Of a stretch of DNA of 64,000 bases, positions 53,886 through 63,022 are shown piece by piece. Location of the stretch: NCBI RefSeq assembly GCF_004136575.1, contig NZ_NOIQ01000001.1, positions 434,001 through 498,000 on the forward strand. The letters are read 5' to 3'. Both the position numbers and the translations under genes were made by a program. Each line of letters begins with the position of its first letter. Within the stretch, counting starts at the first letter, position 1. The notes under the pieces were generated by a model. It was not told where the DNA came from. It did no database searches and saw only the letters and a list, made by a program, of their open reading frames with translations. This DNA comes from Rothia koreensis (GTDB lineage: Bacteria; Actinomycetota; Actinomycetes; Actinomycetales; Micrococcaceae).

Positions 53886-56695
53886 GGTTTCCTGACCTTT
53901 CCGCCGGAGAGAACCGAATCCGCCCACGCTGCGAGGCGCGGCCTGTCGATCTTCGAATTGTGCCTGATGTCGGTCGGATGCTCGCGAACCTGCAGAATGG
54001 CCGCGACCCGGACCCCCGTGGCCGACTCGACGACCGAGCGCACGGCCCGAGCGAGCGCCTGGGGCGCGGGGCCGTCCTTGATCGCCCGAGAACCGTTCCG
54101 GGCCGGCGCCGACTCGCGTTCGACCACGACCACCGGGACCTGGGCCCCCCATGGTCCGACTCCGACGACGGCGGCCCGGCGAACCCCGGAAATCTTTTCG
54201 GCGGCCGTTTCCCCGGCCACCGGAGTGAGCAATCCGCTCTCCGTCGAGATGAGGTGCGACAGACGTCCCTCGACCCAGAGACGGCCCGTCGCGTCGAAAT
54301 GCCCGACGTCGCCCGTCCTGTGCCACCCGGGGATCGAGGCGGAAGTCCGCTCGGTCCACCAGAGGCGGTCATAATGATCCTTCGCGTGGGGTGCGGCGGC
54401 GATGATCTCACCGGTGATTCCCGGCGTGTGTGTTGGCTCGCCCGTGGCCGCACCGGTGTCGTCGAGCGGCACCACCTGGACGCGCGCGCCGTACACCGGG
54501 GTGCCGACGCACACCCCTGCTCCTGCGCCTTCGACGCCGTCCTGAGGGTCGGCATCGCGTTCCGCCTCGCGGATCTGATCCAGGTTCACGTCGGTCAGGG
54601 GGAGGCATTCGGTCATGCCATAGGGGGTGTGCAGTTTGGCGTGGGGACAGATCTCCTCCATGCCCTCGAGGAGGGGGACCGTGATCGGCGCCCCGGCGGA
54701 GAGCAGCCGTTCCACGCCCTGCATCGCCGCCTGCTCGTCCTCGTTCATGTCCTCGCGTGTCTCCACGACATTCATGAGCGCCGCCGGGCTGGCGAAGACC
54801 ACGGTCGCGGAAATGGCCCGGACGGCTTGGGCCAGGGCTTTCGCGGTCAGGGTCTTGGGCTGGGTCACGTCCATGTCGGGGGTGACCGATGTCGCCCCCA
54901 GAGCGGGCCCGAGCAGCGCGAAGGGTGCGAAACCGGCCACGAGGCCGGCCCCTTCGCCGAGACCGTAGGTGTTCTGGATCGCGTCACGCATCGACGAGAG
55001 CTGACGGTGCGTGTATGCGACTCCCTTGGCCGGGCCGGTCGATCCGGAGGTGTACAGGATCGCGGCGACGTTGTCGGGCTGAGGTGCGTTCCACGGCGTC
55101 GTCGGTTGGGCCGCGGAGACCTCGTGCGACTCGATGCCCGTTTCCGCGCCCAGGAGGCGCAGGGTCGACGAATGTGCGGTCCCCGCGAGAACCCGACGCC
55201 CGGGCCACCCCGCCGTCTTCGCGGCCAGCAGAGCCTGGGGGATGCCCACCAGGAACTCCGGCGACGCGCCACGGAGGGCTCTGGTGAGCCCCTTGATTCC
55301 GAGCCCGGTGTCGGCGACCACGATGACGGCCCCGATCTTGAGGCACGCATAGATCAGCGTGGTGAGTCGTGATCCCGGAGGAACCATGAGATTGACCCGC
55401 GTGCCTGCCTGGACACCCAGATCCCTGAGAACCTCCGCGGTACGGTCGACCTGTTCGGCCAGTTCGCGCCAGGACAGTTGGCGGCGGATCGTGGCCTGCC
55501 GAGTCCGGGACCGACGCTCCGAGTCGCCGGACCTGTCCTTGAGCCCGCGGCCGGCGGGACCCATATCGACGACGGCCAGCGAGTCGTCGTCGCGGCGTTC
55601 CTCCAGCTCGGAGACCATGGGCCTGTAATCCAGGGCCAGGGGAGAGGCCTTCCGGTCCTTCTCGCGGACGACCCGGTGACGTTCCACGACGTCGGGAGCC
55701 CCCAGATACGCCTCGTCCAACCAGGTGAACAGGACCGTGGAAATGTCCTCTTCCTCGGCGACCAGGTGCCCTGCCTTGTCGAACCGGTGGAGGGTGGCCT
55801 CCGGGTTGCGAGCGAGGATGTCGTCCAGATAGCGCTGTTTGAACACCGGATCGCCGGGCCCCCAGAGGACGAGGCAGGGGAGGTCATCGTCGGCGACGGC
55901 TTGCGCAATACGTTGCATCGCGGCGTAGGAACGGTGTCCCTCGTCCACGGGAATGTCCGCGACGAAGTTCTGGATCCCCTCTCTGGCCGCGGGGCTCGTG
56001 TAGGGGGACCGGAAGGTTTTCCTGACCTCGGGATCCCAGGTTCCCTTGTGCAGGGAAAGTGTCACGTCGAGGAACGCCGTCGTGGACCGTGTGCCCTTGC
56101 CGTGCACGGCCGGGTGCAGAGCCAGACGCAGGGCTCCCGGGATCTCTTCGCCCTGCGCGTGGTGGAGAGCGGTGTTGGTGAAGATACGACCGCGGTGCAG
56201 GTCGGGGTGTTTCATTCCCCAACCCTGGGAGATCAGGCCACCCCAGTCATGGCTCAGCGTCACGACGCCTTCAGGGCCCGCGGCGTCGTCGAGGCCCAGG
56301 GCTCGCGTGAAGTCCCCGAGGTCCCGGACGCGGTCCTCGAGGCTGCGCTCGAGGCCCGTACGCTCGGAATACCCCATGTCGAGCTGGTCCACTGCGACCA
56401 CTCGCCAGGGCTGGATTCCCGAGTTCGCACCGGCGGCGACGACGTTCCTCCACAGGTAGGACCATGTCGGATTGCCGTGCACGCAAAGAATCGTGCCCAC
56501 GGGGTCGAGCCCCTGGCGTTCGAGTTCGGGCCCGTTGTCCAGGAAATGCCAGGTACGCAGCGACCCGGAATCCACGGGGGCGGTCGATTCGGCGTCGATC
56601 ACCCTGCTGGCGTCCCTGGCCACTCCAGGCCAACGCTTGAGCGGGATCGGCCCAGGTCGTGGTGTGGGGCGAGTTGTCCGGTTCGCGGTGGCCAT
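53882..56695 (-). CDS. oleBC: OleBC fusion: beta-lactone decarboxylase plus beta-lactone synthetase
   Basis: A 937-residue two-domain enzyme. Residues 1-335 form OleB, a haloalkane-dehalogenase-like alpha/beta hydrolase with HGNPTWSY (73-80), nucleophile D150 in LSHDWGG and H310 in DKAGHLV. OleB decarboxylates the beta-lactone to a cis-alkene. Residues from about 370 form OleC, an ANL-superfamily enzyme that closes the 2-alkyl-3-hydroxyacid to a beta-lactone using ATP. Its P-loop is YTSGSTGPAKG (549-559), followed by TPYGMTE and HRTGDVG. OleB and OleC are separate in Xanthomonas and fused in Micrococcus-type actinobacteria. The gene starts 31 bases after oleA. Confidence 0.92.
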   Translation of the reverse strand: MATANRTTRPTPRPGPIPLKRWPGVARDASRVIDAESTAPVDSGSLRTWHFLDNGPELERQGLDPVGTILCVHGNPTWSYLWRNVVAAGANSGIQPWRVVAVDQLDMGYSERTGLERSLEDRVRDLGDFTRALGLDDAAGPEGVVTLSHDWGGLISQGWGMKHPDLHRGRIFTNTALHHAQGEEIPGALRLALHPAVHGKGTRSTTAFLDVTLSLHKGTWDPEVRKTFRSPYTSPAAREGIQNFVADIPVDEGHRSYAAMQRIAQAVADDDLPCLVLWGPGDPVFKQRYLDDILARNPEATLHRFDKAGHLVAEEEDISTVLFTWLDEAYLGAPDVVERHRVVREKDRKASPLALDYRPMVSELEERRDDDSLAVVDMGPAGRGLKDRSGDSERRSRTRQATIRRQLSWRELAEQVDRTAEVLRDLGVQAGTRVNLMVPPGSRLTTLIYACLKIGAVIVVADTGLGIKGLTRALRGASPEFLVGIPQALLAAKTAGWPGRRVLAGTAHSSTLRLLGAETGIESHEVSAAQPTTPWNAPQPDNVAAILYTSGSTGPAKGVAYTHRQLSSMRDAIQNTYGLGEGAGLVAGFAPFALLGPALGATSVTPDMDVTQPKTLTAKALAQAVRAISATVVFASPAALMNVVETREDMNEDEQAAMQGVERLLSAGAPITVPLLEGMEEICPHAKLHTPYGMTECLPLTDVNLDQIREAERDADPQDGVEGAGAGVCVGTPVYGARVQVVPLDDTGAATGEPTHTPGITGEIIAAAPHAKDHYDRLWWTERTSASIPGWHRTGDVGHFDATGRLWVEGRLSHLISTESGLLTPVAGETAAEKISGVRRAAVVGVGPWGAQVPVVVVERESAPARNGSRAIKDGPAPQALARAVRSVVESATGVRVAAILQVREHPTDIRHNSKIDRPRLAAWADSVLSGGKVRKP

Positions 56696-56726
56696 GAATA
56701 CCTCTTTACGTGCTGTGGTCCTGTTG

Positions 56727-57758
56727 CTACCAGTCGATTTCCATGAGGGCGGTGTTCAGACCCGACCCGACACCCATGCACAGGACGCGTTGCCCCGGTT
56801 TCAGGCGTTCTGCCTCGAGTGCGAGCGTCATGGGCAGCGCAGCCGCTGCAACATTTCCCCAATAAGGGAAGGTCACGGGGATCCTGTCACGCTCGATACC
56901 GACGGCGTCGATGATCGCGTTGGTGTGGGAGGTCGAAATCTGGTGCGTGACATAGGAATCCATGTCCGTCCAGTCCCAACCGTCCTCGTGAGCCTGGTCC
57001 CACGCGTCCGTGACGAGTTCGAGACCGTACTTCAGCAGGCCGGTGGCGTCCGTGCTCATTCCCTGGCCGGCTTCGCCACCGATGCAGAGATCCTTGTGCT
57101 CCGTCCCGGCGCGGGAGATCGAGCCGAGGATGCGGTGGCCTTCCGGGTGGCGATCCGATCGCCCGACGACGGCGGCAGCGGCCCCCGACCCCAGGGTCAG
57201 CGTCGCGAACTGTGCGAGGACGTCGTCACGGGTCGATGCGGACTGGTTGAGCATGTTCAAGGCCGTCTCGTGCCACGGCGAGGGGTCCTCCCCGCACACG
57301 ATGAGCGCGTAGTCGATCGCACCGGCGTCGATCATGGAGGAGGCGACCGTCAGACCGTTGACGAACCCGAGGCACGCGTTGGTCATGTCGAAATTCAGCG
57401 CGTGACGGGGCAGGCCGATCTCGTGGTGCACCCCGACGGCGACGGCCGGCTCGAAGTTGTCGCGGGTCACCGACGTGTTGATGAACAGACCGATGTCCTC
57501 CGCCGAGATCCCGGCTTCCTCCAGGGCCGCACGCCCTGCTTGGGCCGCTCCGTGTTCGAAGGAGCTGTCTGCCGACCACGAGCGCCGCTCGCTGATGCCT
57601 GCCAGACGTTCCAGAAGACCCTTGGGCATCTTGAGGCGTTTGTACGTGTCAGCCAGCTGTTCGTCGAAGTATGAAGAAGGCAGTACCTCTTCGGCCTCCA
57701 CCTTCGTCACTGAAAGTAGTGCGGAATTGCGATGGTGGATAGACGAGTTAGCGGTCAA
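56727..57758 (-). CDS. oleA: OleA: thiolase-fold acyl-CoA head-to-head condensing enzyme
   Basis: OleA performs non-decarboxylative Claisen condensation of two fatty acyl-CoAs, the first step of long-chain olefin synthesis. The 343-residue protein is FabH-like, with catalytic C129 in FDMTNACLGFVNG, H272 (VTHQIS) and N302 (WGNVAAAA). LFINTSVTRDNFEPA matches OleA rather than FabH. The glutamate near E160 or E113 cannot be matched to the known catalytic Glu by eye. I keep the TTG start at 57758 because RNSALLSVTKVEA looks conserved; GTG 57710 is the alternative. It is the first gene of the ole operon, divergent from smc. Confidence 0.9.
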   Translation of the reverse strand: MTANSSIHHRNSALLSVTKVEAEEVLPSSYFDEQLADTYKRLKMPKGLLERLAGISERRSWSADSSFEHGAAQAGRAALEEAGISAEDIGLFINTSVTRDNFEPAVAVGVHHEIGLPRHALNFDMTNACLGFVNGLTVASSMIDAGAIDYALIVCGEDPSPWHETALNMLNQSASTRDDVLAQFATLTLGSGAAAAVVGRSDRHPEGHRILGSISRAGTEHKDLCIGGEAGQGMSTDATGLLKYGLELVTDAWDQAHEDGWDWTDMDSYVTHQISTSHTNAIIDAVGIERDRIPVTFPYWGNVAAAALPMTLALEAERLKPGQRVLCMGVGSGLNTALMEIDW

Positions 57759-58008
57759 TTAAACGAGCCTTCATCCGTGAGTCTGTGGGTCTGTGTCGAG
57801 AACACCGAGGGCGGCACTCGAGGTACTACTCTACAACCAGGATTCTGCCTGTCCTGCGATTTCACCCTTGACAGAAAAGTTCCCGGGGTGGGGTCGCGCA
57901 CGGCCGTCCTGGCAGGGTGGTCCCTGCAGGTCGCGATACAGTGGGCCGTTGTGGCTCAGATGGCGAGACCACGCGGACCTCGGTCGCACCGACAGGAAAA
58001 GAGGCGAT

Positions 58009-61000
58009 GTGCACCTCAAGACGTTGACGGTCAAGGGATTCAAGTCCTTTGCATCAGCCACTTCCTTCGAGTTCGAGCCCGGGGTCACCGCCGTCGTCGG
58101 GCCCAACGGCTCGGGCAAGTCGAACGTCGTCGACGCCCTCTCCTGGGTCATGGGAGAACAGGGCGCGAAGTCCTTGCGCGGCGGAAAGATGGAGGACGTG
58201 ATCTTCGCGGGCACGTCCGGTCGCGCACCCCTGGGACGCGCGCACGTATCGCTGACGATCGACAATTCCGACGGCGCCCTCCCGATCGAGTACTCCGAAG
58301 TCACGATCTCCAGGACACTGTTCCGCACGGGCGGCTCCGAGTACGCGATCAACGGCAATTCCTGCCGTCTGCTGGACATCCAGGAGCTGCTCTCCGACTC
58401 CGGGCTCGGGCGGGAAATGCACGTCATCGTGGGGCAGGGGCAACTGGACCGCATCCTGCATGCCACTCCGGAAGAACGGCGCGGTTTCATCGAAGAAGCC
58501 TCTGGCGTGCTCAAGCACCGGCGCCGCAAGGAGAAGACCCTCCGCAAACTGGCCTCCATGGAAACCAATGTGTCCCGCCTGGAAGACCTCACGGGAGAAA
58601 TCGGTCGTCAGCTGACACCCCTGGGGCGGCAGGCCAAGGTGGCACGCCGGGCCCAGAGGATTCAGCACGACGTCCGAGACGCTCGGGCCAGGCTCTTTGC
58701 CGACGACTGGATCCAGGCCTCGACCGCGTTGGATTCGGACGCCGACGAACTCCAGAGGCTCCGCGACCAACTGGCGGAGCGCGAACGGGCCCACGACGAG
58801 ATCACCCGCATCATCACCGAGCTCGAGGCCGAAGCATCGACGCTGAGCCCCCTCGTCACCCGGGCCCGCGACACCTGGTACTCGTTGTCCCAGATGCGCG
58901 AGAGGTTCGAGTCCCTGACCCAGCTGGCCCAGGAACGGCTCCGGACCCAGTCGACGCCGGTGGGCCGGGCACACCTGCGCGACCCGGAGAAACTGCAGGA
59001 AAACGCGGACCGCATTGCCCGGGACCTCGAGTCCACCGAGGCCTCCGTGGAAAGAGCCCGCGAAGACCACGAGTCCTCGGGCACGACCAGAGCGCAGAAG
59101 GAAGAGGCGGCGTCCGAGGCTGAAGAGCACCACGCCAACCTTCTCGCCGCAGCCGCCGAACGGCGCGAGAACATCGCCTCACTCCGCGGGGCCATGGCCA
59201 CGGCCCGGTCCGAACACGAAACCCTCGTGGCCCGCCGCGAGGAACAGGAACGCGAAGTCGAGGCCGTCGACCGGCGACTCGAGGAATACCGCGGTCAGTT
59301 GGCCCAGCAGACCGAGGCGTCCGGACCGACCGAGGAGGACACCACGGCTGCCTCCGAGGCCTCCGAGGCCGCACATGCCCAGACCGAGTCGACTCAGGCC
59401 GCCCTCGACCATGCTGCGTCCCGGTTGAACACCGTGAGACGAGACCACGACGCCGCCCGGGCCCGAGTCGAAGCGCTCGAGGAATCCCTTCCCGCGGCCG
59501 ACGCGACGGAGGCGATCATGGATCGCTTCCGCGACCACGTGTCCAGGGTCCGGGAGCGCCTGACCGTGGACCCGGAGCACGCCGCCGCCGTCTCGACGGC
59601 GATGGGCACAGTCGCGGACGGCCTGGCTCTCTCCGAGGGCGCCGACTTCGAGGCGGTTCTGGAGGAAGCACGCACTTCGGACCTCGGCGTCGTCAGCCTC
59701 CTGCTCGAAGCGGAGAAGACACACACCGCGGCGGGCACCGACCCCGAGCCTTCTGACAGTGCCTTCGGCGCATACCTCGAGGAACTCGCCTCGAGCGGCA
59801 CGGACGTCGTCTGGGCCCCACGAGCCATCACGGGCGGGGCCTCTGCGCAAGAGGTCCAGGCGCTCCTGAGCCGGTGCGCCGTGGTTCCCGACGCCGCATC
59901 GGCCGCTCAACTGCGCTCGCGTCTGCTCGCCGACGCCGACGCGCCCGAAGTCCCCGCGGCCTGGAAGATCGTGGCAGCCGACGGAACCGTCCTCGAAGAG
60001 CACCAGGCTCGGGGCGGAAGCTCCGGCGGCACGTCCGGCCTGGAAATCAGCGCACGGATCGAGCTGGCCAGGGCCAGGGTCGAAGAGCTCGGTCAAGAAT
60101 TCAGCGCCGCGGAGAAAGCACACGAGCAGGCCTCCGAAGAACATCGCGCGGCCCGCGAAAAGGCCCGCACCGCCCGCGAGGAGTTCGCACGGATCAGCCG
60201 GGAATCGACCGCGAGCGCCGCGGCACTTTCCCGGGCCAGAACGCTGGTGTCCTCGACCGAGGAAGAGGCCGAGCAGGCGCGGGGGCGTCTCGAGGAGCTG
60301 AAACGGCAGGAGCCCGACGCCGCCGACAAGCTCAAACAGGCGGTCGGCGCGGTCTCTGCCGCCCTGGAGCTCCAGGACCAGGACGGCGGCGAGGCGCTGG
60401 AACGAGCCGAGCGCATTCGCGACGAAGCGGTCGAGGAAGCAAAGGCGGCTCGCACACGAGAGACCGAAGCCTTGCTGAGCCTTCGTGGCGTCGAGGGAGA
60501 GATCGATCAACTGCGGCAGAGGCACGACGCCGCCTTGCGGACGGTGGCCTCGGAGCGGGCCGCCCACGCCGAGGTCGAACGGCAGGAGACGCGACGAAAG
60601 GCCCAGTACTCGGCCACCAGCAGGGTCTTGTCACTGATCGGCAAGGTCAGCGAGCGTATTGACGCATCCTCCGACCTGGCCAGGGTCGAACGAGAGAGCA
60701 TGCAGACCAGGCGTGCCGGCGTCGAGACCCGACTGGCGGAGGCCCGCGAGAAGGAGAAGAAGCTCCGCGAGGAGCTGGATTCGACTCGGTCCAAGGCCCA
60801 TTCGGGTGAGCTCGAACGGGCCACGAGGGAGGCAAAGCTCGAATCCCTGCGCGAGACGATTCTCGAGGAACTGAGCCTCACCGCCGAGACCCTGGTTGCC
60901 GACTACGGCCCGCACTTGCCCATCCCTGTCCTCGACGAATCGGGCGAAGTGGTCGGGGAGGAGCCCTTCGTCCGCGCAACGCAGGAGAAACGACTGGGCA

Positions 61001-61626
61001 CGGCGCGCAAGGAATTGAAGTCGCTCGGCAAAGTCAATCCGCTGGCCCTCGAAGAATTCGCAGCCCTCGAGGAGCGACACACCTACCTCGTCCAGCAACT
61101 CGAGGACCTCAAGGCCTCGAGGGCGGATTTGGAAGAACTCATCCGCGATCTCGATGACCACGTCCGAGACGTGTTCACCCAGGCGTTCCACGACACCCAG
61201 GAGCAGTTCGTCCAAGTATTCTCGACCCTGTTCCCGGGCGGCGAGGGCAAGCTCGTCCTCACGGACCCGAACGACATGCTGTCCACCGGAATCGAAGTCC
61301 ACGCCAAACCCGCGGGCAAGAAGGTCAAGAGGCTGTCGTTGCTCTCGGGCGGCGAAAGGTCACTGACCGCCATTGCCATGCTCGTGGCGATCTTCAAGGC
61401 CAGGCCTTCGCCCTTCTACGTCATGGACGAAGTCGAGGCGGCGCTCGACGACAGGAACCTGGGCCGGTTGCTGACGATTCTGCGCGAGCTGCAGACCAGC
61501 TCGCAGCTGATCATCATCACGCACCAGAAAAGAACCATGGAGATCGCGGACGCGCTCTACGGCGTCTCGATGCGGGGCGACGGCATCACCCAGGTCATCT
61601 CGCAGAAGCTCGCCGACCTGCGCTGA
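58009..61626 (+). CDS. smc: chromosome segregation protein SMC
   Basis: SMC is the condensin ATPase that organises and segregates the chromosome with ScpA and ScpB. The 1205-residue protein has Walker A GPNGSGKS (31-38), a Q-loop region VGQGQLDRIL, two long coiled-coil arms and a hinge near 490-690. The ABC signature LSGGER is at 1112-1117, and Walker B reads YVMDEVEAALDD. GTG 58009 with AAAAGAGG upstream gives the family start HLKTLTVKGFKSFA; the longer frame from 57793 is not conserved-looking. It converges with the MFS gene, leaving nine bases. Confidence 0.97.
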   Translation: MHLKTLTVKGFKSFASATSFEFEPGVTAVVGPNGSGKSNVVDALSWVMGEQGAKSLRGGKMEDVIFAGTSGRAPLGRAHVSLTIDNSDGALPIEYSEVTISRTLFRTGGSEYAINGNSCRLLDIQELLSDSGLGREMHVIVGQGQLDRILHATPEERRGFIEEASGVLKHRRRKEKTLRKLASMETNVSRLEDLTGEIGRQLTPLGRQAKVARRAQRIQHDVRDARARLFADDWIQASTALDSDADELQRLRDQLAERERAHDEITRIITELEAEASTLSPLVTRARDTWYSLSQMRERFESLTQLAQERLRTQSTPVGRAHLRDPEKLQENADRIARDLESTEASVERAREDHESSGTTRAQKEEAASEAEEHHANLLAAAAERRENIASLRGAMATARSEHETLVARREEQEREVEAVDRRLEEYRGQLAQQTEASGPTEEDTTAASEASEAAHAQTESTQAALDHAASRLNTVRRDHDAARARVEALEESLPAADATEAIMDRFRDHVSRVRERLTVDPEHAAAVSTAMGTVADGLALSEGADFEAVLEEARTSDLGVVSLLLEAEKTHTAAGTDPEPSDSAFGAYLEELASSGTDVVWAPRAITGGASAQEVQALLSRCAVVPDAASAAQLRSRLLADADAPEVPAAWKIVAADGTVLEEHQARGGSSGGTSGLEISARIELARARVEELGQEFSAAEKAHEQASEEHRAAREKARTAREEFARISRESTASAAALSRARTLVSSTEEEAEQARGRLEELKRQEPDAADKLKQAVGAVSAALELQDQDGGEALERAERIRDEAVEEAKAARTRETEALLSLRGVEGEIDQLRQRHDAALRTVASERAAHAEVERQETRRKAQYSATSRVLSLIGKVSERIDASSDLARVERESMQTRRAGVETRLAEAREKEKKLREELDSTRSKAHSGELERATREAKLESLRETILEELSLTAETLVADYGPHLPIPVLDESGEVVGEEPFVRATQEKRLGTARKELKSLGKVNPLALEEFAALEERHTYLVQQLEDLKASRADLEELIRDLDDHVRDVFTQAFHDTQEQFVQVFSTLFPGGEGKLVLTDPNDMLSTGIEVHAKPAGKKVKRLSLLSGGERSLTAIAMLVAIFKARPSPFYVMDEVEAALDDRNLGRLLTILRELQTSSQLIIITHQKRTMEIADALYGVSMRGDGITQVISQKLADLR

Positions 61627-61635
61627 GCCGAATCC

Positions 61636-62928
61636 TCAGGCCGACGTCGGAAAAGAGGCCTTGGGAGTCAGCAGGAAAACGACCCCGGCGACCGCCAGGA
61701 GACCTCCCGAAATCAGGAACGCGACTCCGAAGCCCGTGACATCGACGACCGTGCCCAGCACGATCGGCGCCACGATCTGACCGACGTCGGCACACGCCTG
61801 GTAGGCCGACATCACGTTCCCACCCGACCGGCGGGAACCGACGACGTCGGTCAGGGTCGCCTGCATCGACGGCGTGTAGAGCCCCGTGCTGAGTCCGGCC
61901 AGGAGACAGAGGCCCCAGAACGCCCACGGTCCCGGTGAGTACCCGACGAGGCCGGTCAGCACCGCCGACAGGCCGAGACCCGCGACCAACAACGGCTTGC
62001 GTCCCCACCTGTCGGACAGCCCTCCGAACACCATCTGCGACACCGCCGACCCGCCGGCAAAAATACCCAGTGCGATCCCCGCAATGCTCGAACCGGACCC
62101 GAAGCCTTGCTCCGGTGCGCCGACGGAAACCGCCAGCGCCGCAGCCAAGAGCGGAATCAACGCGACTCGGGCCCCGAGGTTCGCCCAACCGTGGACGAAA
62201 CTCGTGAGCAGGAGCGAACGGTAGCTCCCGACGCCGAGGGCCTGCGAGAACTTCATCGGCAGAAGCACGGAGCCCGTGCTCGTGACCGGCGGGGCGGGAC
62301 GAAGCTTCCAGGCGGCGACAACAATCGCCAGGAGAAGGGCAACCGCGTAGACCACGAACGGCGCTCGCAACCCCCACGCGGCCGTGAGACTCCCGATCAC
62401 CGGTCCCATGATGCTTCCCAGCATGAAGGAGGTCGCGTAGTAGCCAGAGACCTTGGCCCGGATCGTCGGCGGCGCCAGCCTGGCAATGAGACCCATGGCG
62501 GACACGGAGAACATGACCGAACCGACCCCACCCAGGCCGCGCAGGACGACCAGGAGACCGTAGTCCGGGGCGAAGGCCGTCGCCGCGGAGGACGCCGCGA
62601 CAACGCCCAAGCCCGTCAGGTAGGTTCGGCGCTCGCCGATGCGCGACATGATGGGGCCGGCCACCGGAGCCCATGCGACTCGCATGAAGGCGAAGGCTGA
62701 CATGACGGCCCCGGCCGCGGCCGCACCGACGCCGAAGGACGTCGCGAACTGCGGCAGGACGGGGGCGACGACGCCGTAACCGGCGGCGATCACGAATGCG
62801 GCCACCACCAGGACCCTGAGGTCAGCGGGTACGCGCTGACGCCCCGGGGCATCCTTGCTCGGCCGCGGGTTCCCCTCCGATGCGCGGTGGCCGTCGGGGG
62901 CATTGTTCTCAGGGGGTGGGGCACTCAC
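61636..62928 (-). CDS. MFS transporter, drug-efflux-like
   Basis: A 430-residue membrane protein with about twelve hydrophobic segments. A charged, Pro-rich N-terminal tail is followed by VVAAFVIAAGYGVVAPVLPQF and the motif-A-like RIGERRTYLTGLG after segment 2. A second GGLSDRWGRKPLL follows segment 8, the duplicated loop typical of the major facilitator superfamily. It resembles multidrug/arabinose efflux families, but no substrate can be named. The start is uncertain; GTG 62928 with AAGG upstream is chosen over 62937 and 62955. It is inserted leftward between smc and ftsY. Confidence 0.8.
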   Translation of the reverse strand: MSAPPPENNAPDGHRASEGNPRPSKDAPGRQRVPADLRVLVVAAFVIAAGYGVVAPVLPQFATSFGVGAAAAGAVMSAFAFMRVAWAPVAGPIMSRIGERRTYLTGLGVVAASSAATAFAPDYGLLVVLRGLGGVGSVMFSVSAMGLIARLAPPTIRAKVSGYYATSFMLGSIMGPVIGSLTAAWGLRAPFVVYAVALLLAIVVAAWKLRPAPPVTSTGSVLLPMKFSQALGVGSYRSLLLTSFVHGWANLGARVALIPLLAAALAVSVGAPEQGFGSGSSIAGIALGIFAGGSAVSQMVFGGLSDRWGRKPLLVAGLGLSAVLTGLVGYSPGPWAFWGLCLLAGLSTGLYTPSMQATLTDVVGSRRSGGNVMSAYQACADVGQIVAPIVLGTVVDVTGFGVAFLISGGLLAVAGVVFLLTPKASFPTSA

Positions 62929-63022
62929 CAGAGGCACCTTACTCGCGGCGCACATTTCGGGCGACAGATGAACCGTCCACAGGGCGCTGCTGGGAGCCGA
63001 ACAGGTATGGCAAGCTGGAAAT

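Noticed and set aside
52761-54359. OleD as a 532-residue protein
   Set aside because: The first 158 residues are an out-of-frame reading of oleBC. The SDR core starts at the ATG that overlaps the oleBC stop.
57793-58008. SMC with a 72-residue N-terminal extension
   Set aside because: The family start (HLKTLTVKGFKSF) is at GTG 58009 with a ribosome site; the extension overlaps the oleA promoter region and is not conserved-looking.
49167-58008. The block between mutM and smc as a prophage or transposon
   Set aside because: There is no integrase, transposase, phage structural gene or terminal inverted repeat, so I describe it only as an accessory block.
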